From positions 124,001 through 188,000 of the forward strand of contig CAKOGZ010000107.1 in the NCBI GenBank assembly GCA_934045905.1: a stretch of 64,000 nt of DNA, written 5' to 3'. The stretch's first letter is position 1. Each line of letters starts with the position of its first letter. A program made the position numbers and the translations under genes. Below, one piece after another: positions 48,007 to 61,116 of the stretch. Source of the stretch: Leuctra nigra (lineage: Eukaryota > Arthropoda > Insecta > Plecoptera > Leuctridae). Below the pieces are notes generated by a model that was given only the letters and a program-made list of their open reading frames with translations, searched no databases and was not told where the DNA came from.

Positions 48007-49053
48007 TTGACAACGTTACCCTATATAGTAGATGGTGAGAGGCTTAAAAAGTGCAGAAACACTTTTTTATGTCAGACTCTCCGATTCGCCGGAATTAACT
48101 GTTCATGTTATTCAGAAGCTGATGGGTCGACCCCCGATAGATTTTCATCCATTTTTTTGTCAATGTATATTGACCAACAATGTAGGTTAGCCTACAAAGG
48201 TTACAATGTAACAATTAACAATGTTCCTTAGATTTTCCTCATTTCCTAGGTTTTCATCCATTTTTTAGTCAATGGAGGTTAAAGCTTGTGATGAGTCAGC
48301 TACGCTCGCTTCGCTAACCTGTATTAACCTAACTTTATTATATAATAATCTGACAGGGCAGCGTCGGGCGACTCCAAGGGGGCAGAGTGGGGTTCTTTTT
48401 TATAATTTTATTTATAAGCCTATTTTTTTTCGAAAAGTGTTTTATTACATTTCTCGGCATAACGTTGTGTAGGCATCAAGAAAATTCGATAAAAACAGGG
48501 GGGTGCCACTTTAGAAGTAGGTCATATTGAAAAAGTTTTGTTTGTTTCCTACTTTGTGACGAATCTATTACTCTTAGAGAGCTGAAAATGATAAACCATA
48601 TAGATGATGGAGAGAGGCTTAAAAAGTGCTGAAACACTTTTTTCTGTCAGACGCTCCGATACGCCGCATTTCTTAGTTTATGTCCTTCAGAAGCAGAAGG
48701 GCACAATCCTGATAGGTTTTCATCAATTTTTTGTCACTGTAGGTTAAAGCTTGTTAAGGGTCAGCTACGCTCGCTTCGCTCGCTTCGCCAACCTACCCTA
48801 ACCTTACTTTATTATAAAATTATCTGACCGGGCAACGTCGTGCGACTACAGGAGGCAGAGGGGAGATTTTTTTTTACATGTTAATGTTAAGCCTATTATT
48901 TTTGAAAAGTGTTTTATTTCATTTCTCGGCATAACGTTGTGTAGGCTTCAAGAAAATTCGATAAAAATAGGGGGGTGCAACTTTAGAAGTAGCTCATATT
49001 GATATTTTTTTATTTGTTTCCTACTTTGTGACGAATCTATTACTCTAAGAGAG
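48007..49053 (+). repeat. Dimer unit 44, S type, 1047 bp
   Basis: A 48007-48587, B 48588-49053. SalI+ without the TAG change, GGTTACAATG, CTGTATTAAC. B has ATAAACCAT, GCTG, CGCCAACC, CGTGCGACTAC, TTTTTGAAAAG, end TGCAAC, GAATCTA. Confidence 0.95.
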
Positions 49054-50209
49054 TTGACAACGTTACCCTATATAGTAGATGGTGAGAGGCTTAAAAAGTG
49101 CAGAAACACTTTTTTATGTCAGACTCTCCGATTCGCCGGAATTAACTGTTCATGTTATTCAGAAGCTGATGGGTCCACCCCCGATAGATTTTCATCCATT
49201 TTTTTGTCAATGTATATTGACCAACAATGTAGGTTAGCCTACAAAGGTAACAATGTCACAATTAACAATGTTCCTTAGATTTTCATCATTTCCTAGGTTT
49301 TCATCCATTTTTTTGTCAATGTATATTGACCAACAATGTAGGTTAGCCTACAAAGGTAACAATGTAACAATTAACAATGTTCCTTAGATTTTCCTCATTT
49401 CCTAGGGTTTCATCCATTTTTTAGTCAATGGAGGTTAAAGCTTGTGATGAGTCAGCTACGCTCGCTTCGCTAACCTGTATTAACCTAACTTTATTATATA
49501 ATAATCTGACAGGGCAGCGTCGGGCGACTCCAAGGGGGCAGAGTGGGGTTCTTTTTTATAATTTTATTTATAAGCCTATATTTTTTCGAAAAGTGTTTTA
49601 TTACATTTCTCGGCATAACGTTGTGTAGGCATCAAGAAAATTCGATAAAAACAGGGGGGTGCCACTTTAGAAGTAGGTCATATTGAAAAAGTTTTGTTTG
49701 TTTCCTACTTTGTGACGAATCTATTACTCTTAGAGAGCTGAAAATGATACACCATATAGATGATGGAGAGAGGCTTAAAAAGTGCAGAAACACTTTTTTC
49801 TGTCAGACGCTCCGATACGCCGCATTTCTTAGTTTATGTCCTTCAGAAGCAGAAGGGCACAATCCTGATAGGTTTTCATCAATTTTTTGTCACTGTAGGT
49901 TAAAGCTTGTTAAGGGTCAGCTACGCTCGCTTCGCTCGCTTCGCTAACCTACCCTAACCTAACTTTATTATAAAATTATCTGACCGGGCAACGTCGGGCG
50001 ACTCCAGGAGGCAGAGGGGAGATTTTTTTTTACATGTTAATGTTAAGCCTATTATTTTCGAAAAGTGTTTTATTTCATTTCTCGGCATAACGTTGTGTAG
50101 GCTTCAAGAAAATTCGATAAAAATAGGGGGGTGCCACTTTAGAAGTAGCTCATATTGATATTTTTTTATTTGTTTCCTACTTTGTGACGAATCTATTACT
50201 CTAAGAGAG
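49054..50209 (+). repeat. Dimer unit 45, L type, 1156 bp
   Basis: A 49054-49743, B 49744-50209. SalI-, CTAGGGTTTC, CCTATATTTTTTCG; GCAG, 2x, CGGGCGACTCC, TGCCAC, GAATCTA. Confidence 0.95.
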
Positions 50210-51256
50210 TTGACAACGTTACCCTATATAGTAGATGGTGAGAGGCTTAAAAAGTGCAGAAACACTTTTTTATGTCAGACTCTCCGATTCGCCGGAATTA
50301 ACTGTTCATGTTATTCAGTAGCTGATGGGTCGACCCCCGATAGATTTTCATCCATTTTTTTGTCAATGTATATTGACCAACAATGTAGGTTAGCCTACAA
50401 AGGTAACAATGTAACAATTAACAATGTTCCTTAGATTTTCCTCATTTCCTAGGTTTTTATCCATTTTTTAGTTAATGGAGGTTAAAGCTTGTGATGAGTC
50501 AGCTACGCTCGCTTCGCTAACCTGTATAAACCTAACTTTATTATATAATAATCTGACAGGGCAGCGTCGGGCGACTCCAAGGGGGCAGAGTGGGGTTCTT
50601 TTTTATAATTTTATTTATAAGCCTATTTTTTTTCGAAAAGTGTTTTATTACATTTCTCGGCATAACGTTGTGTAGGCATCAAGAAAATTCGATAAAAACA
50701 GGGGGGTGCCACTTTAGAAGTAGGTCATATTGAAAAAGTTTTGTTTGTTTCCTACTTTGTGACGAATCTATTACTCTTAGAGAGCTGAAAATGATAAACC
50801 ATATAGATGATGGAGAGAGGCTTAAAAAGTGCTGAAACACTTTTTTCTGTCAGACGCTCCGATACGCCGCATTTCTTAGTTTATGTCCTTCAGAAGCAGA
50901 AGGGCACAATCCTGATAGGTTTTCATCAATTTTTTGTCACTGTAGGTTAAAGCTTGTTAAGGGTCAGCTACGCTCGCTTCGCTCGCTTCGCCAACCTACC
51001 CTAACCTTACTTTATTATAAAATTATCTGACCGGGCAACGTCGTGCGACTACAGGAGGCAGAGGGGAGATTTTTTTTTACATGTTAATGTTAAGCCTATT
51101 ATTTTTGAAAAGTGTTTTATTTCATTTCTCGGCATAACGTTGTGTAGGCTTCAAGAAAATTCGATAAAAATAGGGGGGTGCAACTTTAGAAGTAGCTCAT
51201 ATTGATATTTTTTTATTTGTTTCCTACTTTGTGACGAATCTATTACTCTAAGAGAG
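50210..51256 (+). repeat. Dimer unit 46, S type, 1047 bp
   Basis: A 50210-50790, B 50791-51256. TAG-type, SalI+, GTTAATGG but the ordinary CCTATTTTTTTT run. B as in 48007: ATAAACCAT, GCTG, CGCCAACC, CGTGCGACTAC. A junction between two haplotypes therefore lies in its A half. Confidence 0.95.
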
Positions 51257-52412
51257 TTGACAACGTTACCCTATATAGTAGATGGTGAGAGGCTTAAAAA
51301 GTGCAGAAACACTTTTTTATGTCAGACTCTCCGATTCGCCGGAATTAACTGTTCATGTTATTCAGAAGCTGATGGGTCCACCCCCGATAGATTTTCATCC
51401 ATTTTTTTGTCAATGTATATTGACCAACAATGTAGGTTAGCCTACAAAGGTAACAATGTCACAATTAACAATGTTCCTTAGATTTTCATCATTTCCTAGG
51501 TTTTCATCCATTTTTTTGTCAATGTATATTGACCAACAATGTAGGTTAGCCTACAAAGGTAACAATGTAACAATTAACAATGTTCCTTAGATTTTCCTCA
51601 TTTCCTAGGGTTTCATCCATTTTTTAGTCAATGGAGGTTAAAGCTTGTGATGAGTCAGCTACGCTCGCTTCGCTAACCTGTATTAACCTAACTTTATTAT
51701 ATAATAATCTGACAGGGCAGCGTCGGGCGACTCCAAGGGGGCAGAGTGGGGTTCTTTTTTATAATTTTATTTATAAGCCTATATTTTTTCGAAAAGTGTT
51801 TTATTACATTTCTCGGCATAACGTTGTGTAGGCATCAAGAAAATTCGATAAAAACAGGGGGGTGCCACTTTAGAAGTAGGTCATATTGAAAAAGTTTTGT
51901 TTGTTTCCTACTTTGTGACGAATCTATTACTCTTAGAGAGCTGAAAATGATACACCATATAGATGATGGAGAGAGGCTTAAAAAGTGCAGAAACACTTTT
52001 TTCTGTCAGACGCTCCGATACGCCGCATTTCTTAGTTTATGTCCTTCAGAAGCAGAAGGGCACAATCCTGATAGGTTTTCATCAATTTTTTGTCACTGTC
52101 GGTTAAAGCTTGTTAAGGGTCAGCTACGCTCGCTTCGCTCGCTTCGCTAACCTACCCTAACCTAACTTTATTATAAAATTATCTGACCGGGCAACGTCGG
52201 GCGACTCCAGGAGGCAGAGGGGAGATTTTTTTTTACATGTTAATGTTAAGCCTATTATTTTCGAAAAGTGTTTTATTTCATTTCTCGGCATAACGTTGTG
52301 TAGGCTTCAAGAAAATTCGATAAAAATAGGGGGGTGCCACTTTAGAAGTAGCTCATATTGATATTTTTTTATTTGTTTCCTACTTTGTGACGAATCTATT
52401 ACTCTAAGAGAG
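51257..52412 (+). repeat. Dimer unit 47, L type, 1156 bp
   Basis: A 51257-51946, B 51947-52412. CCTATATTTTTTCG haplotype, private CACTGTCGGTTA in B, which breaks one arm of the B inverted repeat. GCAG, 2x, CGGGCGACTCC, TGCCAC. Confidence 0.95.
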
Positions 52413-53459
52413 TTGACAACGTTACCCTATATAGTAGATGGTGAGAGGCTTAAAAAGTGCAGAAACACTTTTTTATGTCAGACTCTCCGATTCGCCGGAA
52501 TTAACTGTTCATGTTATTCAGTAGCTGATGGGTCGACCCCCGATAGATTTTCATCCATTTTTTTGTCAATGTATATTGACCAACAATGTAGGTTAGCCTA
52601 CAAAGGTAACAATGTAACAATTAACAATGTTCCTTAGATTTTCCTCATTTCCTAGGTTTTTATCCATTTTTTAGTTAATGGAGGTTAAAGCTTGTGATGA
52701 GTCAGCTACGCTCGCTTCGCTAACCTGTATAAACCTAACTTTATTATATAATAATCTGACAGGGCAGCGTCGGGCGACTCCAAGGGGGCAGAGTGGGGTT
52801 CTTTTTTATAATTTTATTTATAAGCCTTTTTTTTTTCGAAAAGTGTTTTATTACATTTCTCGGCATAACGTTGTGTAGGCATCAAGAAAATTCGATAAAA
52901 ACAGGGGGGTGCCACTTTAGAAGTAGGTCATATTGAAAAAGTTTTGTTTGTTTCCTACTTTGTGACGAATCTATTACTCTTAGAGAGCTGAAAATGATAC
53001 ACCATATAGATGATGGAGAGAGGCTTAAAAAGTGCTGAAACACTTTTTTCTGTCAGACGCTCCGATACGCCGCATTTCTTAGTTTATGTCCTTCAGAAGC
53101 AGAAGGGCACAATCCTGATAGGTTTTCATCAATTTTTTGTCACTGTAGGTTAAAGCTTGTTAAGGGTCAGCTACGCTCGCTTCGCTCGCTTCGCTAACCT
53201 ACCCTAACCTAACTTTATTATAAAATTATCTGACCGGGCAACGTCAGGCGACTACAGGAGGCAGAGGGGAGATTTTTTTTTACATGTTAATGTTAAGCCT
53301 ATTATTTTCGAAAAGTGTTTTATTTCATTTCTCGGCATAACGTTGTGTAGGCTTCAAGAAAATTCGATAAAAATAGGGGGGTGCAACTTTAGAAGTAGCT
53401 CATATTGATATTTTTTTATTTGTTTCCTACTTTGTGACGAATTTATTACTCTAAGAGAG
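52413..53459 (+). repeat. Dimer unit 48, S type, 1047 bp
   Basis: A 52413-52993, B 52994-53459. Fourth copy of the 39087 haplotype (TAG-type, GTTAATGG, CCTTTTTTTTTT, GCTG, CAGGCGACTAC, TGCAAC, GAATTTA), 6609 bp after 45804. Confidence 0.95.
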
Positions 53460-54615
53460 TTGACAACGTTACCCTATATAGTAGATGGTGAGAGGCTTAA
53501 AAAGTGCAGAAACACTTTTTTATGTCAGACTCTCCGATTCGCCGGAATTAACTGTTCATGTTATTCAGAAGCTGATGGGTCCACCCCCGATAGATTTTCA
53601 TCCATTTTTTTGTCAATGTATATTGACCAACAATGTAGGTTAGCCTACAAAGGTAACAATGTCACAATCAACAATGTTCCTTAGATTTTCATCATTTCCT
53701 AGGTTTTCATCCATTTTTTTGTCAATGTATATTGACCAACAATGTAGGTTAGCCTACAAAGGTAACAATGTAACAATTAACAATGTCCCTTAGATTTTCC
53801 TCATTTCCTAGGTTTTCATCCATTTTTTAGTCAATGGAGGTTAAAGCTTGTGATGAGTCAGCTACGCTCGCTTCGCTAACCTGTATAAACCTAACTTTAT
53901 TATATAATAATCTGACAGGGCAGCGTCGGGCGACTCCAAGGGGGCAGAGTGGGGTTCTTTTTTATAATTTTATTTATAAGCCTATTTTTTTTCGAAAAGT
54001 GTTTTATTACATTTCTCGGCATAACGTTGTGTAGGCATCAAGAAAATTCGATAAAAACAGGGGGGTGCCACTTTAGAAGTAGGTCATATTGAAAAAGTTT
54101 TGTTTGTTTCCTACTTTGTGACGAATCTATTACTCTTAGAGAGCTGAAAATGATACACCATATAGATGATGGAGAGAGGCTTAAAAAGTGCAGAAACACT
54201 TTTTTCTGTCAGACGCTCCGATACGCCGCATTTCTTAGTTTATGTCCTTCAGAAGCAGAAGGGCACAATCCTGATAGGTTTTCATCAATTTTTTGTCACT
54301 GTAGGTTAAAGCTTGTTAAGGGTCAGCTACGCTCGCTTCGCTCGCTTCGCTAACCTACCCTAACCTAACTTTATTATAAAATTATCTGACCGGGCAACGT
54401 CGGGCGACTCCAGGAGGCAGAGGGGAGATTATTTTTTACATGTTAATGTTAAGCCTATTATTTTCGAAAAGTGTTTTATTTCATTTCTCGGCATAACGTT
54501 GTGTAGGCTTCAAGAAAATTCGATAAAAATAGGGGGGTGCCACTTTAGAAGTAGCTCATATTGATATTTTTTTATTTGTTTCCTACTTTGTGACGAATCT
54601 ATTACTCTAAGAGAG
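53460..54615 (+). repeat. Dimer unit 49, L type, 1156 bp
   Basis: A 53460-54149, B 54150-54615. GTCCCTTAG and GATTATTTTTTAC as in 46851; private CACAATCAAC in copy 1. GCAG, 2x, TGCCAC, GAATCTA. Confidence 0.95.
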
Positions 54616-55662
54616 TTGACAACGTTACCCTATATAGTAGATGGTGAGAGGCTTAAAAAGTGCAGAAACACTTTTTTATGTCAGACTCTCCGATTCGCCG
54701 GAATTAACTGTTCATGTTATTCAGAAGCTGATGGGTCGACCCCCGATAGATTTTCATCCATTTTTTTGTCAATGTATATTGACCAACAATGTAGGTTAGC
54801 CTACAAAGGTTACAATGTAACAATTAACAATGTTCCTTAGATTTTCCTCATTTCCTAGGTTTTCATCCATTTTTTAGTCAATGGAGGTTAAAGCTTGTGA
54901 TGAGTCAGCTACGCTCGCTTCGCTAACCTGTATTAACCTAACTTTATTATATAATAATCTGACAGGGCAGCGTCGGGCGACTCCAAGGGGGCAGAGTGGG
55001 GTTCTTTTTTATAATTTTATTTATAAGCCTATTTTTTTTCGAAAAGTGTTTTATTACATTTCTCGGCATAACGTTGTGTAGGCATCAAGAAAATTCGATA
55101 AAAACAGGGGGGTGCCACTTTAGAAGTAGGTCATATTGAAAAAGTTTTGTTTGTTTCCTACTTTGTGACGAATCTATTACTCTTAGAGAGCTGAAAATGA
55201 TAAACCATATAGATGATGGAGAGAGGCTTAAAAAGTGCTGAAACACTTTTTTCTGTCAGACGCTCCGATACGCCGCATTTCTTAGTTTATGTCCTTCAGA
55301 AGCAGAAGGGCACAATCCTGATAGGTTTTCATCAATTTTTTGTCACTGTAGGTTAAAGCTTGTTAAGGGTCAGCTACGCTCGCTTCGCTCGCTTCGCTAA
55401 CCTACCCTAACCTTACTTTATTATAAAATTATCTGACCGGGCAACGTCGGGCGACTACAGGAGGCAGAGGGGAGATTTTTTTTTACATGTTAATGTTAAG
55501 CCTATTATTTTCGAAAAGTGTTTTATTTCATTTCTCGGCATAACGTTGTGTAGGCTTCAAGAAAATTCGATAAAAATAGGGGGGTGCAACTTTAGAAGTA
55601 GCTCATATTGATATTTTTTTATTTGTTTCCTACTTTGTGACGAATCTATTACTCTAAGAGAG
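54616..55662 (+). repeat. Dimer unit 50, S type, 1047 bp
   Basis: A 54616-55196, B 55197-55662. GGTTACAATG and ATAAACCAT as in 48007, but CGCTAACC, core CGGGCGACTAC and TTTTCGAAAAG in the rest of B. The match to 48007 stops inside this B half. Confidence 0.95.
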
Positions 55663-56709
55663 TTGACAACGTTACCCTATATAGTAGATGGTGAGAGGCT
55701 TAAAAAGTGCAGAAACACTTTTTTATGTCAGACTCTCCGATTCGCCGGAATTAACTGTTCATGTTATTCAGTAGCTGATGGGTCGACCCCCGATAGATTT
55801 TCATCCATTTTTTTGTCAATGTATATTGACCAACAATGTAGGTTAGCCTACAAAGGTAACAATGTAACAATTAACAATGTTCCTTAGATTTTCCTCATTT
55901 CCTAGGTTTTCATCCATTTTTTAGTCAATGGAGGTTAAAGCTTGTGATGAGTCAGCTACGCTCGCTTCGCTAACCTGTATAAACCTAACTTTATTATATA
56001 ATAATCTGACAGGGCAGCGTCGGGCGACTCCAAGGGGGCAGAGTGGGGTTCTTTTTTATAATTTTATTTATAAGCCTATTTTTTTTCGAAAAGTGTTTTA
56101 TTACATTTCTCGGCATAACGTTGTGTAGGCATCAAGAAAATTCGATAAAAACAGGGGGGTGCCACTTTAGAAGTAGGTCATATTGAAAAAGTTTTGTTTG
56201 TTCCCTACTTTGTGACGAATCTATTACTCTTAGAGAGCTGAAAATGATACACCATATAGATGATGGAGAGAGGCTTAAAAAGTGCTGAAACACTTTTTTC
56301 TGTCAGACGCTCCGATACGCCGCATTTCTTAGTTTATGTCCTTCAGAAGCAGAAGGGCACAATCCTGATAGGTTTTCATCAATTTTTTGTCACTGTAGGT
56401 TAAAGCTTGTTAAGGGTCAGCTACGCTCGCTTCGCTCGCTTCGCTAACCTACCCTAACCTTACTTTATTATAAAATTATCTGACCGGGCAACGTCGGGCG
56501 ACTCCAGGAGGCAGAGGGGAGATTTTTTTTTACATGTTAATGTTAAGCCTATTATTTTCGAAAAGTGTTTTATTTCATTTCTCGGCATAACGTTGTGTAG
56601 GCTTCAAGAAAATTCGATAAAAATAGGGGGGTGCCACTTTAGAAGTAGCTCATATTGATATTTTTTTATTTGTTTCCTACTTTGTGACGAATCTATTACT
56701 CTAAGAGAG
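55663..56709 (+). repeat. Dimer unit 51, S type, 1047 bp
   Basis: A 55663-56243, B 56244-56709. TAG-type, SalI+, with GTCAATGG. Private TTTGTTCCCTAC. GCTG, 2x, CCTTACTTT, core CGGGCGACTCC, TGCCAC, GAATCTA. First of a pair of S units following another S. Confidence 0.95.
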
Positions 56710-57756
56710 TTGACAACGTTACCCTATATAGTAGATGGTGAGAGGCTTAAAAAGTGCAGAAACACTTTTTTATGTCAGACTCTCCGATTCGCCGGAATTA
56801 ACTGTTCATGTTATTCAGTAGCTGATGGGTCGACCCCCGATAGATTTTCATCCATTTTTTTGTCAATGTATATTGACCAACAATGTAGGTTAGCCTACAA
56901 AGGTAACAATGTAACAATTAACAATGTTCCTTAGATTTTCCTCATTTCCTAGGTTTTTATCCATTTTTTAGTTAATGGAGGTTAAAGCTTGCGATGAGTC
57001 AGCTACGCTCGCTTCGCTAACCTGTATAAACCTAACTTTATTATATAATAATCTGACAGGGCAGCGTCGGGCGACTCCAAGGGGGCAGAGTGGGGTTCTT
57101 TTTTATAATTTTATTTATAAGCCTTTTTTTTTTCGAAAAGTGTTTTATTACATTTCTCGGCATAACGTTGTGTAGGCATCAAGAAAATTCGATAAAAACA
57201 GGGGGGTGCCACTTTAGAAGTAGGTCATATTGAAAAAGTTTTGTTTGTTTCCTACTTTGTGACGAATCTATTACTCTTAGAGAGCTGAAAATGATACACC
57301 ATATAGATGATGGAGAGAGGCTTAAAAAGTGCTGAAACACTTTTTTCTGTCAGACGCTCCGATACGCCGCATTTCTTAGTTTATGTCCTTCAGAAGCAGA
57401 AGGGCACAATCCTGATAGGTTTTCATCAATTTTTTGTCACTGTAGGTTAAAGCTTGTTAAGGGTCAGCTACGCTCGCTACGCTCGCTTCGCTAACCTACC
57501 CTAACCTAACTTTATTATAAAATTATCTGACCGGGCAACGTCAGGCGACTACAGGAGGCAGAGGGGAGATTTTTTTTTACATGTTAATGTTAAGCCTATT
57601 ATTTTCGAAAAGTGTTTTATTTCATTTCTCGGCATAACGTTGTGTAGGCTTCAAGAAAATTCGATAAAAATAGGGGGGTGCAACTTTAGAAGTAGCTCAT
57701 ATTGATATTTTTTTATTTGTTTCCTACTTTGTGACGAATTTATTACTCTAAGAGAG
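56710..57756 (+). repeat. Dimer unit 52, S type, 1047 bp
   Basis: A 56710-57290, B 57291-57756. Fifth copy of the 39087 haplotype. Private GCTTGCGATG in A and GCTCGCTACGCTCG in B, the latter altering one of the 9-bp copies. Confidence 0.95.
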
Positions 57757-58913
57757 TTGACAACGTTACCCTATATAGTAGATGGTGAGAGGCTTAAAAA
57801 GTGCAGAAACACTTTTTTATGTCAGACTCTCCGATTCGCCGGAATTAACTGTTCATGTTATTCAGAAGCTGATGGGTCCACCCCCGATAGATTTTCATCC
57901 ATTTTTTTGTCAATGTATATTGACCAACAATGTAGGTTAGCCTACAAAGGTAACAATGTCACAATTAACAATGTTCCTTAGATTTTCATCATTTCCTAGG
58001 TTTTCATCCATTTTTTTGTCAATGTATATTGACCAACAATGTAGGTTAGCCTACAAAGGTTACAATGTAACAATTAACAATGTTCCTTAGATTTTCCTCA
58101 TTTCCTAGGTTTTCATCCATTTTTTAGTCAATGGAGGTTAAAGCTTGTGATGAGTCAGCTACGCTCGCTTCGCTAACCTGTATTAACCTAACTTTATTAT
58201 ATAATAATCTGACAGGGCAGCGTCGGGCGACTCCAAGGGGGCAGAGTGGGGTTCTTTTTTATAATTTTATTTATAAGCCTATTTTTTTTCGAAAAGTGTT
58301 TTATTACATTTCTCGGCATAACGTTGTGTAGGCATCAAGAAAATTCGATAAAAACAGGGGGGTGCCACTTTAGAAGTAGGTCATATTGAAAAAGTTTTGT
58401 TTGTTTCCTACTTTGTGACGAATCTATTACTCTTAGAGAGCTGAAAATGATACACCATATAGATGATGGAGAGAGGCTTAAAAAGTGCAGAAACACTTTT
58501 TTTCTGTCAGACGCTCCGATACGCCGCATTTCTTAGTTTATGTCCTTCAGAAGCAGAAGGGCACAATCCTGATAGGTTTCAATCAATTTTTTGTCACTGT
58601 AGGTTAAAGCTTGTTAAGGGTCAGCTACGCTCGCTTCGCTCGCTTCGCTAACCTACCCTAACCTAACTTTATTATAAAATTATCTGACCGGGCAACGTCG
58701 GGCGACTCCAGGAGGCAGAGGGGAGATTTTTTTTTACATGTTAATGTTAAGCCTATTATTTTCGAAAAGTGTTTTATTTCATTTCTCGGCATAACGTTGT
58801 GTAGGCTTCAAGAAAATTCGATAAAAATAGGGGGGTGCCACTTTAGAAGTAGCTCATATTGATATTTTTTTATTTGTTTCCTACTTTGTGACGAATCTAT
58901 TACTCTAAGAGAG
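57757..58913 (+). repeat. Dimer unit 53, L type, 1157 bp
   Basis: A 57757-58446, B 58447-58913. SalI-, GGTTACAATG in 109-bp copy 2, CTGTATTAAC. B has an extra T after AACAC near 58500 and private GGTTTCAATCAA; 2x, CGGGCGACTCC, TGCCAC. Confidence 0.95.
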
Positions 58914-59960
58914 TTGACAACGTTACCCTATATAGTAGATGGTGAGAGGCTTAAAAAGTGCAGAAACACTTTTTTATGTCAGACTCTCCGATTCGCCGGA
59001 ATTAACTGTTCATGTTATTCAGTAGCTGATGGGTCGACCCCCGATAGATTTTCATCCATTTTTTTGTCAATGTATATTGACCAACAATGTAGGTTAGCCT
59101 ACAAAGGTAACAATGTAACAATTAACAATGTTCCTTAGATTTTCCTCATTTCCTAGGTTTTCATTCATTTTTTAGTCAATGGAGGTTAAAGCTTGTGATG
59201 AGTCAGCTACGCTCGCTTCGCTAACCTGTATAAACCTAACTTTATTATATAATAATCTGACAGGGCAGCGTCGGGCGACTCCAAGGGGGCAGAGTGGGGT
59301 TCTTTTTTATAATTTTATTTATAAGCCTATTTTTTTTCGAAAAGTGTTTTATTACATTTCTCGGCATAACGTTGTGTAGGCATCAAGAAAATTCGATAAA
59401 AACAGGGGGGTGCCACTTTAGAAGTAGGTCATATTGAAAAAGTTTTGTTTGTTTCCTACTTTGTGACGAATCTATTACTCTTAGAGAGCTGAAAATGATA
59501 CACCATATAGATGATGGAGAGAGGCTTAAAAAGTGCTGAAACACTTTTTTCTGTCAGACGCTCCGATACGCCGCATTTCTTAGTTTATGTCCTTCAGAAG
59601 CAGAAGGGCACAATCCTGATAGGTTTTCATCAATTTTTTGTCACTGTAGGTTAAAGCTTGTTAAGGGTCAGCTACGCTCGCTTCGCTCGCTTCGCTAACC
59701 TACCCTAACCTAACTTTATTATAAAATTATCTGACCGGGCAACGTCAGGCGACTACAGGAGGCAGAGGGGAGATTTTTTTTTACATGTTAATGTTAAGCC
59801 TATTATTTTCGAAAAGTGTTTTATTTCATTTCTCGGCATAACGTTGTGTAGGCTTCAAGAAAATTCGATAAAAATAGGGGGGTGCAACTTTAGAAGTAGC
59901 TCATATTGATATTTTTTTATTTGTTTCCTACTTTGTGACGAATTTATTACTCTAAGAGAG
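58914..59960 (+). repeat. Dimer unit 54, S type, 1047 bp
   Basis: A 58914-59494, B 59495-59960. TAG-type, SalI+, private TTCATTCATTT. GCTG, 2x, CAGGCGACTAC, TGCAAC, GAATTTA. Confidence 0.95.
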
Positions 59961-61116
59961 TTGACAACGTTACCCTATATAGTAGATGGTGAGAGGCTTA
60001 AAAAGTGCAGAAACACTTTTTTATGTCAGACTCTCCGATTCGCCGGAATTAACTGTTCATGTTATTCAGAAGCTGATGGGTCCACCCCCGATAGATTTTC
60101 ATCCATTTTTTTGTCAATGTATATTGACCAACAATGTAGGTTAGCCTACAAAGGTAACAATGTCACAATTAACAATGTTCCTTAGATTTTCATCATTTCC
60201 TAGGTTTTCATCCATTTTTTTGTCAATGTATATTGACCAACAATGTAGGTTAGCCTACAAAGGTAACAATGTAACAATTAACAATGTCCCTTAGATTTTC
60301 CTCATTTCCTAGGTTTTCATCCATTTTTTAGTCAATGGAGGTTAAAGCTTGTGATGAGTCAGCTACGCTCGCTTCGCTAACCTGTATAAACCTAACTTTA
60401 TTATATAATAATCTGACAGGGCAGCGTCGGGCGACTCCAAGGGGGCAGAGTGGGGTTCTTTTTTATAATTTTATTTATAAGCCTATTTTTTTTCGAAAAG
60501 TGTTTTATTACATTTCTCGGCATAACGTTGTGTAGGCATCAAGAAAATTCGATAAAAACAGGGGGGTGCCACTTTAGAAGTAGGTCATATTGAAAAAGTT
60601 TTGTTTGTTTCCTACTTTGTGACGAATCTATTACTCTTAGAGAGCTGAAAATGATACACCATATAGATGATGGAGAGAGGCTTAAAAAGTGCACAAACAC
60701 TTTTTTCTGTCAGACGCTCCGATACGCCGCATTTCTTAGTTTATGTCCTTCAGAAGCAGAAGGGCACAATCCTGATAGGTTTTCATCAATTTTTTGTCAC
60801 TGTAGGTTAAAGCTTGTTAAGGGTTAGCTACGCTCGCTTCGCTCGCTTCGCTAACCTACCCTAACCTTACTTTATTATAAAATTATCTGACCGGGCAACG
60901 TCGGGCGACTACAGGAGGCAGAGGGGAGATTTTTTTTTACATGTTAATGTTAAGCCTATTATTTTCGAAAAGTGTTTTATTTCATTTCTCGGCATAACGT
61001 TGTGTAGGCTTCAAGAAAATTCGATAAAAATAGGGGGGTGCAACTTTAGAAGTAGCTCATATTGATATTTTTTTATTTGTTTCCTACTTTGTGACGAATC
61101 TATTACTCTAAGAGAG
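59961..61116 (+). repeat. Dimer unit 55, L type, 1156 bp
   Basis: A 59961-60650, B 60651-61116. SalI-, GTCCCTTAG. Private GTGCACAAACAC in the B hairpin loop and GGGTTAGCTACG. 2x, CCTTACTTT, core CGGGCGACTAC, TGCAAC, GAATCTA. Last L unit in the window. Confidence 0.95.

Larger units (their letters stand above)
44200..55400 (+). repeat. Block repeated at 6609-bp offset
   Basis: Approximate limits. GATTATTTTTTAC (variant base 47822 and 54431), GGTTACAATG (48201 and 54810) and ATAAACCAT (48591 and 55200) are each exactly 6609 bp apart, and the unit types between them match in order. The match ends within the B half starting at 55197. Confidence 0.8.

Noticed and set aside
58335..58529. Minus-strand 64-codon frame
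   Set aside because: It appears only because an extra T near 58500 shifts frame in one unit; no sister unit has it.
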